Shown here: positions 19,829 through 26,883 of the stretch, piece by piece
Numbering within the stretch: the first letter of the stretch is position 1
Layout: the number at the start of each line of letters is the position of its first letter
From: Pigoraptor chileana
Taxonomy: Eukaryota; Opisthokonta; Filasterea
Assembly: GCA_943704495.1 (NCBI GenBank)
Contig: CALSCR010001952.1
Coordinates: 1 to 26,883 of the forward strand
Direction of reading: 5' to 3'
Length of the DNA stretch: 26,883 nt
Translations under genes and position numbers: made by a program
Notes under the pieces: generated by a model
Seen by the model: the letters and a program-made list of their open reading frames with translations, nothing else
Told to the model about the DNA's origin: nothing
The model's database searches: none

Positions 19829-21748
19829 TCAGTTAGGGTTGACAACAACGTTTGTTGGTCGCCACATGGGACCAAAGCGTTGCCTGTGGTAGTCCTGCAA
19901 GAACAGCCGCTTTTGTGCCATCTGCGTGCGCGACGGATACACATCGTCGTAGAATGAGGGGCGACCGGCCTTCCACGTCGACTTCTTGAACCAATTGTCG
20001 GTGGAGCTTGTGGGTGTTCCCATTGGCTCCCACTTGCGCTCGTAATCATACTCTTCACGCAGCGCCACCACACGCTTGTTCAGAAGCGGAGGGAGCTTTT
20101 TGGGCGCAGGGGCCGCCCACCCGCCACTGTTGCGGTGCGGCGATGCTGATGTTGGGGATGGCAGCGGCGCATCGAGCGTGTTCCGAGGCGCATACGCACC
20201 ACGGCATGTTTTGCACTTGCGGCCCTTTTTGCAACCGTACGCAGGGACGTGGGGATTGATTTTCATATACTCTGCAGGGGGGTCGGGTAGGTGGGGGAAC
20301 AAAGTTAGGGGGAGGAAAAGACGGATTCATCGAGCATAGAATTCGACAAAATATGCTTGGAGCTGTAAATGGGCGCAAAAACAAAATAATTCTTTCGAGT
20401 GAGAACCGCAGAGGCGGAGCCCATCATGAGGGCAGACCACGGAGCAAAGGAGACCAAAAGGATGGAAGGACGGTGTTGATGTGACGCTCACCGTCAATGC
20501 GGAGGTTTTCGGGGGTTCCAGAGAGAACATCTCGCCACTCGTCACTAAGGAATAGCCGCAGATAGTGGCACTTTCGCATTACGGGATGCGACAGGACCGC
20601 CTGCATCAGCGTCACGTCGAAAAGGAGAAAGAGCGCGAGAGATGTAAAGTAAGCGTATGCTCCATGAAGTCAACAAGAAGGACGGAAAGATGCACGATTG
20701 AAGTCAGTGTCTAAGGCGATCTGCCCATGGACTCAACACGAAGGAAAGAAAGACAGAGAAAAAAAACAAAAGCGAGATGAAGGAAAGGTCGATATTGACA
20801 ATGAATGAACACAAGAACTGAACGAAGACAAACAATTGACACAGGTATATCTCTGTGTGTGCATGTGTCTGAGTGAGTTGATTCGCAGCCAATTCGTCGA
20901 GTGCAGTCTGACGTTCGAGGAGAAAGTCAGGATCAAACTTGTTCAGCTTGTACCATCGCTTTGACGGCAGCCTCAGACTGTCAATAATCTGAATATTCAA
21001 TGTACAAATGCAGGTACAGAAATGTGTATTTTGTGTTTAGTATGCGGTATGTGCGCCAGCCAAACAAGGGCAATGGATAGCGCACCAAACAAATTTCTAC
21101 AGTATCAGATTCTTCCCTGCACAATAACACGCTAAAAGAGGAGCTTACCCTCGAAGAGAAATTCCTTAGTAATTGCTCGTGCAGTTCGTCAAAGTCTGAA
21201 TATCTTCGGGTGATGATCCACTTCTCCTCGCCTCGCACAACCTCAATTTCATAGACAGCAAACGGAGGATCCGCATTGACCACATACGATCCCAAGACAG
21301 AGGCACTTTGAATGTCCCTGCATGAGCGAAGGACCAGCATTGCAACACACCAATGAGCAAGTACTAAAGACAAAGGCACACACAGCCATACACAGACCAA
21401 AACAGCCTACAGAGAAAATGGGTCAACGATGAGGCTCACACACATCACCCCAGATTCACTTCACACCCACACCCACCCCCAAGAGGCCGAGAGGGTCTTG
21501 GAATATTTCTTGGCGGCAAGCGAGCCCGAGACAAGATTGGCCGTCGCAACGTATCCAACCATGCTATTCGCGGTGTCTGCCCCACCCGTATGGGTGGATG
21601 ACTTGAGCGTCATCGGAGGCGACGACGGCCGCTGCTGGCCCGCCGAAGATGCGGAAGACACACCCGTTCCGTTCTTCACCAGCAGCATATATCGTGCGTA
21701 AAAGTCTTCCCTCCACCAGAGATGTTTGAGAGGTCGAAGGTTGGACAT
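19829..21748 (-). CDS. PX (phox homology) domain protein, 364 aa, 5 exons
   Basis: Exons in transcript order: 21748-21477, 21317-21149, 20988-20887, 20600-20492, 20271-19829; 1095 nt ending in TGA. Residues 1-91 are Ser/Thr/Ala-rich and probably flexible. A PX domain spans about 95-205: VYEIEVVRGEEKWIITRRYS with the phosphoinositide-binding Arg129-Tyr130, the LPSKRWYKL loop, the FDPDFLLERQTALDEL helix and AVLSHPVMRKCHYLRLFLSD. PX domains bind phosphoinositides, most often PI3P, so endosomal membrane recruitment is the inferred role. The tail (218-364) has a C-x5-C-x2-C cluster (231, 237, 240) and many aromatic and basic residues. I know no domain for it. Intron 3 (20601-20886) has no GT donor in the needed phase; I chose a GC donor at 20886. 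The start was chosen because frame 1 has the first ATG and no AG acceptor precedes it nearby. Its context is weak. Confidence 0.75.
20689..20758 (+). repeat. Dispersed intronic repeat, copy 6
   Basis: GATTGAAGTCAGTGTCTAAG head, GGCGATCTGCCCATGGACTC middle and GAAGGAAAGAAAGACAGAG tail. It lies inside intron 3 of the PX gene, the intron with the non-canonical donor. Confidence 0.7.
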
Positions 21749-21911
21749 ACGGCAAGCGCAGAGTGCGTGCGCAGGTCGAAGAGATGCGCAGTGAAGAAGC
21801 GGCGTTGAATTGCGGTACAAATCACAAACAACACAACGAGATAATGGAATTAGCTTTCAGACGAGGGCTGTTTGCAAAACTGATATCCTTTAAAGCAAAT
21901 CTTGAAAAGAC

Positions 21912-22316
21912 ATGAGCATGAATTGCTGTGACGATAGCTTTCACATCAACCAAAAGAGATTAAGATATTCCAAAAGGGTACGCACGCAGGGTCGCAACAC
22001 ACCCATATGCATATGCGTGGAGCATTCCATCGCTCCACTTGTGCCACATGTCCACGAGACCCCCCACTGCCATCATTCGCGCTCATTCGGTGAAATTGCG
22101 AGGTCGGAGTGTTCTCCCACACACACACATACACACACACGCACACACGCACATACGCACACACAAGCATACGCACTATACGCATTGCGAGTGGCGACTG
22201 ATGACCACCCCGTGCCAAGGGGCGCAGCCAATGGCGACGTCGCATTCGGCCGCGCACACCAAATGGGGATTGCCAAACTGGAAAAATATTTGTGGCTTTC
22301 CATAGACAGTCCATAA
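21912..22316 (+). CDS. Doubtful open reading frame, 134 aa
   Basis: An unspliced ATG-to-TAA frame. Part of its length is a His/Thr run translated from the CA microsatellite. The last 45 codons (ending KLEKYLWLSIDSP) have sensible composition and GC-rich third positions. The minus strand is also open across the same bases, and no family is recognised. It may be an untranslated or spliced leader of a divergent transcript, or chance. Confidence 0.2.
   Translation: MSMNCCDDSFHINQKRLRYSKRVRTQGRNTPICICVEHSIAPLVPHVHETPHCHHSRSFGEIARSECSPTHTHTHTRTHAHTHTQAYALYALRVATDDHPVPRGAANGDVAFGRAHQMGIAKLEKYLWLSIDSP
22115..22165. repeat. CA-rich imperfect microsatellite
   Basis: Imperfect CA repeat in the PX/Nudix divergent region. 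Confidence 0.9.
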
Positions 22317-22737
22317 TGGGATAATTGCGCAGAAATCAGCGGCGAAATTGAAAAACATTTTCTGTGCGAAATACGTTCGCTGCATTTGAATTGAGAGAAG
22401 GCGGGAAAATCGCACGTTTTTCTCCAATTTTTTCCAATGGTCAGATCTATGGAAGTATCAGCTGACCCAAATGAGCCCAATTTTAGGCTTACGTGGTTAT
22501 ACTATTCCACTTCAAGCGTACTAGTCTTAGATGGACCTTTTATGGCTAGTTCTACTTACAGATGCACATATTTGGGATGTCAGATGAATTGCCGAGACAC
22601 GTGACCTCGCCACTTGCGCAGTGATACTGACGCCGATACGGCTGTAGAGTGGTCCTGATAGAGCACACCTGTAGATAATTGCGGATCTCGACTGAATACA
22701 ACCGCACAGAGTATGGTAGAAACTTAAGCATGTCTAA

Positions 22738-24887
22738 ATGCTGGGGCTGAGATTAAGTCGCCCATTATTGCGAAGCGCGTGTGATTCAGTGCGGCGCAGC
22801 ATCAGCACGCTCTTGCATGGATCTGGCGACGACGGCCCATGGGCAAGTGTGATAGGGCTATCAAGACTGGCAACCGTCATGTATGGCGACCACGCCATGG
22901 AGGAAAGGAATGGTGGGTCGATTGAGTGACTTCACCAACGAAAAGTTCGCCGATTTTTATTGCTGGGTGCTGGTGGCGACTGAATTAAGCTCATGGGATC
23001 TTGCCATCTGAATTTACATTGACATGCACACTTCGCACGACAGCTCCCTCTGTATTCAAGGCTGCCGGTCTGCTGCTATGCGATGACGTAGATGGAGTGC
23101 CCTCGATTTTAGTTGCCTTCGAGAAGCGATCGGTTGGTCTTCTATGTGATTTTTTGTTGTTTTGCTGTTGCATCCTTTGGTGTTAATATGTGTCCTCCAA
23201 TGCACTTACACGTGCTCCATTTCATTGATTCGCAGAAGGGCTCGCAACTGTGTCACAATCCCCTTGGTGGAAAGAGGGAAACGTGTGACGACGATGCGCT
23301 TGTGACTGCATGCCGGGAATTCCAAGAAGAGACGGGAAAGTGAGTGTTGTTCGTATTGTTTGAATACTTTCACACAATGCGTGTGCAAGTGGTGCAGACA
23401 TCTACATCGATGACATTCACAATAATAATTCTCTGCGCACACTACCTGCCCTGCACAGTTTATTATGGCCAGGCGTGGATTGCAGAACGGCAGCTCTTCG
23501 ACTGCGATCGTTGGTAACCACCGCTGGCGTTCGATGCGCATATCACCCACCTTCAAAATATGCCATCTTCGTCGCATCTTGTAGAGATATGCCAGAGGAA
23601 GAAAGGGCACGCATCCTGCAACTTCCCGCCAAATTTGCTGAAATGCGCCATTTGGAACTCGCTCTATCGCCACAACCAAATGAGGTGCATTCAGTTGCCG
23701 TTGCATTGCCTGTTGGATCAACCATCTCGTCGACTGAGAACGTGTGTACTGTTGCGGAGCAGGTTCCCACGCAGTTGCCTTGGGAAAGGCCGTACAACAT
23801 AAACGGGAATGTCGGTGATCCGCCAACTCCGCCCTCGACTGTTGGAAGCGATCTTACGATTGTACGGGCGTTGGAGTCAGAAAAGTGTGCCGTGCCGGTA
23901 TCTGTGTCGGACTGCTTTACCGGAGTTCATCTGACGGTTACCTGCGCGGATGGTGTGGTTGATCCGTGGTGTTTGCCGACAAATGCATCCGACTGTGGCG
24001 TGCATTCGGTCGGTGCAGTAGACAGTCGATTTGATGGCGCGCCATCGATTGGAAGCACTGTCGATGCGGTGCCGTTGTTGTCTGCAAATTCCGTGCTTCC
24101 GGCGTCAGCTGAAAGTGAGACATATTTGTCGAATGTGGACGTCGAGGGACAGCAAAACGGCGAGGAAGGTGGGCACGCACAGCACACCGATCCGGATGAT
24201 AGTCGCAATGAGCCCAATCAATCCTGCGGGGAGATAGCCACAAACACGCATTGTCACGGTGCGGATGCATGCCCTGCGGCCACTGAAGAAGTATCGAAAA
24301 CAACTCAAACGCCAACGAAAATGCGACCGGTGCGCAATCGCACAGGAGTGGAACACAAATCGCCAGCCCATCGTGTGTGTGTGGCCGCAAAGCTGGAATG
24401 GATCCCTCTTCCCACGCTCCTGCATCACTCCGACATCGCGAAGTCCTTGCTGCTCGACACACCGTCGTTTCGGCCTTCATATCTGATGCGGTCGGTTGCA
24501 TATACTCTTGCCAGTGACGGTGACTTGCGTAATTATCTCCAGGATGCATGCGGCGTATCCGTCATCTCGTTCAGGCAACAAAATGGTTCGCCTTTGCGTC
24601 CTTTGCGCGGGGACTCCGAGAATTTGGCTTCACACTCGCCAAGTCCATCGACGCCGCCTGTTAGTGCGGTCTCGTCCGCCGATGCAAGTGCAACTGCGAA
24701 AGAAAAATACAAGACACGAAGAAAATGTCGGCGCTCAAATCGCAAGAGCGGCCTCGCTGGCGATGGTTCCCAGGCGGAAAATTTGCCAGCGGGCGTAGTT
24801 TTGGACTCTGCACCTGTGCAGGGACTTAGTGATGTTGATGAGACGAGTGCTGGTGTTGCGTCCATGAATATCAATGTGGCTGCGTGA
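22738..24887 (+). CDS. Nudix hydrolase-like protein with mitochondrial-type leader and long insertion, 616 aa, 4 exons
   Basis: Exons 22738-22912, 22990-23132, 23236-23339, 23459-24887; all GT...AG, phases 1, 0 and 2, 1851 nt ending in TGA. The N-terminus (MLGLRLSRPLLRSACDSVRR) is rich in Arg and hydrophobic residues with no acid until Asp16, like a mitochondrial presequence. The Nudix fold begins at KAAGLLLCDDVDG. The Nudix box is PLGGKRETCDDDALVTACRE plus FQEETG (115-140). The metal-binding REFQEE (133-138) is intact, but there are eight rather than seven residues before the Arg, and Asp stands for the first Glu. SKYAIF (173-178) and KLEWIPLP (452-459) fit the later strands. Between them lie about 230 acidic, Ser/Thr-rich residues, an unusually long insertion. 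The tail ends with a basic cluster (KTRRKCRRSNRK). Hydrolysis of a nucleoside diphosphate-linked substrate is inferred; which one is unknown. The first intron (77 nt) has a weak acceptor, so the leader exon is the least certain part. Confidence 0.8.
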
Positions 24888-25857
24888 AGAAAAAATGGAG
24901 TCTTCATCAACTATTGAAAGGATATAATTGCTGAGTTTTACATTTTGCTGAGTGTTCCAGTGGGCCAACCGGGCATTCAGAATCCCATTTTGAAGAGACG
25001 ACACTCCTGAAACATAATGCATGCGATGTGAGCCATTTTTCGGGAGCAATCAAGCAGAGCAACAAGATAGTTTCAAGCAAAACTTGACGGGCTCAGAATA
25101 CAGCAACTGACTGACGCCACTACTCGCAAACACTGAACAAAAGTAGTGATAAATGTCTCAAACTGAGACTGTGCGATCGTGTATGACACGAAACGCCCTA
25201 TTCAAATCGACTGACGGAGACGATTGTTATCATGACAACTTTGCAAAGGATTGATTGACGCCGGCCGCGCACCACTGGTGAAAGTACCGCGCAGTGGATT
25301 GTAACACTGTTACTTAGTTGCCTTAGCGAGAGCTCGCAATTTCCCGGCATCGCCTGCCTGAGTCATCAGCGCAATTGCGAGACGCGCTCTGATTGGCTGA
25401 ACCACTCAGGCGAGTCACCCGCATTCGCAGTTGCGGCTGTTATATTGAGCCCTTACTGAAAACCACTCAAAATATACCCACCCGCCCAATTTAAGCCAGC
25501 TTCCGATGCGCACACACTGACAGAAACGAACGCAAAGCGGGATTTTTTTGGGGCTTTGTTTCAATTTAATTTTCCGACCCTCATTCGGACTCCTGGCTGA
25601 GTGGAAACTGACACTGAAGCACGTGAACACTCTGAGAAGCTGCCGAATTGCCGTCGGAGGATTATGTATGCTTAGAACCAGCACAACAAAGGAAAAAGCC
25701 GGAGATAACTGCGAAGAAACTCTGTTGCTTTTTTGCTGAATCGGGATTCGGTTTGGCAGGTTTTTCTCTGTTCTGTGCAGCATCGCAGCGGGAACTGCTA
25801 TTGAGCAGTCGTTGTTCCAATATTGCATTGTGACCCCCTCGATCGCTACTCAAAGAC
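24888..25857. promoter_or_regulatory. Intergenic region and probable promoter of the P450 reductase gene
   Basis: About 970 bases between two plus-strand genes, with no supported coding region. Seen upstream of the reductase: a reversed CCAAT box (ATTGG) at 25392-25396; TGAGTCA at 25359-25365; a 9-base inverted repeat CTCGCAATT (25333-25341) / AATTGCGAG (25373-25381) that brackets it; the 13-mer CGAGAGCTCGCAA at 25327-25339; and CACGTG at 25620-25625. The first 150 bases should be the Nudix gene's 3' untranslated region. Function of each element is inferred from motif only. Confidence 0.45.
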
Positions 25858-26883
25858 ATGGACGCTGTTGAGACGGCGGCCGCCGGTGGCCTCGAAGTGG
25901 CCGACATTGCCATTATTGCGGCCATTCTCGTTGGAATTGTATTCTTGATCTACACACGCCCGCAGAAGGTGAAGGTACAATCGACATCGTCTGCCAAGCG
26001 GTTGTCGACATCAGATGCTAAAGGAACTGCAGCCGCAGCCAAGACACCGGCCACAGCTGCCGCGGTCAACAAGCCTGCACCCAAGGATACTAGCTTTGTA
26101 GGCAGGATGAAGACATCGGTGAGTTCTTTGTCTAATCGGTACTGTTGTCTTTTATTATATAGTTTTGATGAGTGTGGGTAGGCCCTCTGCGTTCTCACAT
26201 ACTCTGTTGCGATAATCACTGATGCATTCCAGAACAAGAATATGGTTGTTTTTTACGGTTCCCAAACGGGCACGGCGGAGGACTGCGCCAACCGACTTGC
26301 GAAAGAGGCACAGTTTTTCGGATTCAGAGCTCTGGCGCTCGACGTTGCGGACTATGAACTGGTATGTATTCCACACATAATACACGGAGTCGGTCTCAGT
26401 GAAATCCGCTCAATTCTCAAATGATTACCTTTATTAGTTACCCCTTTCACTCACACACAGACACACAGACACACAGACACACAAACACACACACACACAC
26501 ACACACCCCTCTCACATGCACTGTTATCTCTCACTTTGTCACTTGTTCGAGTCGATCTGCCGTACCTCCGGCGTTTTGAGTATTGAAGGTGTTTCTCATT
26601 TACTCTTTCACACTCACACTCGCATTCACTCACCTTACTCCTCTCTTATGGAGTCCATGGGATGTTGCCACCTATACTTACCTTGCATCCTGCATATCTA
26701 TGCCGCCCATCCCTTTCCATCGCGAACATATAGAGTGATCTTGCTCGAATGAAAGAGATTCCCAACTCTGTTGCAATCTTCTGCATTGCAACGTATGGAG
26801 AGGGCGAACCGACAGACAGCTCGCAGGCATTCCACGACTGGCTCATCGAGGAGGACGTCGACGCGAACCTGTCCTCTGTCGTC
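25858..26883 (+). CDS. POR: NADPH-cytochrome P450 reductase, N-terminal part (truncated by window end)
   Basis: Exons 25858-26118, 26233-26361, 26734 to the window edge (26883); introns GT...AG in phase 0; 180 codons present. Residues 17-32 are a hydrophobic segment (IAIIAAILVGIVFLIY), the expected single N-terminal anchor in the endoplasmic reticulum membrane. It is followed by an Ala/Lys/Thr-rich linker to about 87. The flavodoxin-like FMN domain then starts: VVFYGSQTGTAEDCANRLAK (92-111) is the FMN phosphate-binding loop, and ATYGEGEPTDSSQAFHDWL is the second FMN-binding segment. Length and order match the POR family, which passes electrons from NADPH through FAD and FMN to microsomal P450s. 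The FAD and NADPH domains lie beyond the window. Other diflavin reductases share the FMN motifs, but the membrane anchor favours POR. The ATG has G at -3 and +4. Confidence 0.92.
26450..26507. repeat. CA-rich microsatellite in intron 2
   Basis: CACACAGACACACAG-type repeat grading into pure CA, inside intron 2 (26362-26733) of the P450 reductase gene. Confidence 0.9.

Larger units (their letters stand above)
21749..22737. other. Divergent intergenic region between the PX gene and the Nudix gene
   Basis: About 990 bases. It holds a CA-rich microsatellite at about 22115-22165, a CACGTG box at 22598-22603 and a doubtful open frame at 21912-22316. Both strands are open over 22190-22316, so no gene is asserted with confidence. 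Confidence 0.5.

Noticed and set aside
21564-21820. Two other open frames over the first PX-gene exon, one with a GTATGT donor and a frame reading RRFFTAHLFDLRTHSALA
   Set aside because: Neither has an ATG, and no usable AG acceptor lies upstream before an in-frame stop. The frame starting at 21748 has the ATG and a phase-2 GTGGGT donor that fits the PX exon.
22014-22316. Extra 5' exons of the PX gene on the minus strand (a frame beginning MESHKYFSS and one containing FHRMSANDGSGG)
   Set aside because: Composition is suggestive, but no junction carries them into the PX exon without stops. The plus strand is equally open there.
1-26883. CRISPR array, prokaryotic operon, insertion sequence or viral genes
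   Set aside because: No spaced identical repeats with unique spacers, no ribosome binding sites, and no transposase or viral motifs. The repeats are microsatellites or short dispersed elements, and the genes are spliced eukaryotic housekeeping genes.

Overview
This window is nuclear DNA from an intron-rich eukaryote, most likely a unicellular one. It carries seven complete protein genes and one that runs off the right edge. Almost every gene is broken by spliceosomal introns of about 70 to 400 bases; the models below need 47. GC is near 50 percent, standard stop codons are used, and CA/GT microsatellites are common in introns and flanks. The cytosolic methionyl-tRNA synthetase has an N-terminal GST-like domain plus C-terminal WHEP domains. 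That arrangement is best known from animals and their unicellular relatives, so a holozoan-like protist is a reasonable but unproven guess.

Layout: (1) 279-2236, minus, a 242-residue protein with strongly patterned motifs that suggest a GT-A-like (glycosyltransferase family 2-like) fold. (2) 2956-7012, minus, a 670-residue S9 family serine peptidase (prolyl oligopeptidase / acylaminoacyl peptidase type) in ten exons. (3) 7609-8169, plus, the twin CX9C mitochondrial ribosomal protein mS37 (CHCHD1/Mrp10), divergent from gene 2 across a 596-base shared upstream region. (4) 9131-14610, minus, methionyl-tRNA synthetase, 1010 residues, twelve exons. (5) 15270-19166, minus, 26S proteasome regulatory subunit Rpn3/PSMD3, 503 residues, eleven exons. 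(6) 19829-21748, minus, a PX-domain protein with a cysteine-bearing tail. (7) 22738-24887, plus, a Nudix hydrolase-like protein with a mitochondrial-type leader and a long insertion inside the domain. (8) 25858 to beyond 26883, plus, the N-terminal part of NADPH-cytochrome P450 reductase.

Exon boundaries were derived by hand. They were checked by GT...AG borders, by phase closure (every model sums to a multiple of three and reaches one stop), and by continuity of known family motifs. One intron, in the PX gene, needs a non-GT donor.

The genes are a housekeeping assortment (proteolysis, mitochondrial and cytosolic translation, proteasome, redox, lipid signalling) and I see no operon-like pathway. 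The least expected element is a dispersed repeat of about 60 bases. It occurs in at least seven copies inside introns of three different minus-strand genes, always in the same orientation. Also notable are a 79-base exact duplication that created two WHEP domains, splice sites set directly against CA/GT microsatellites, and over-representation of CACGTG across the window.
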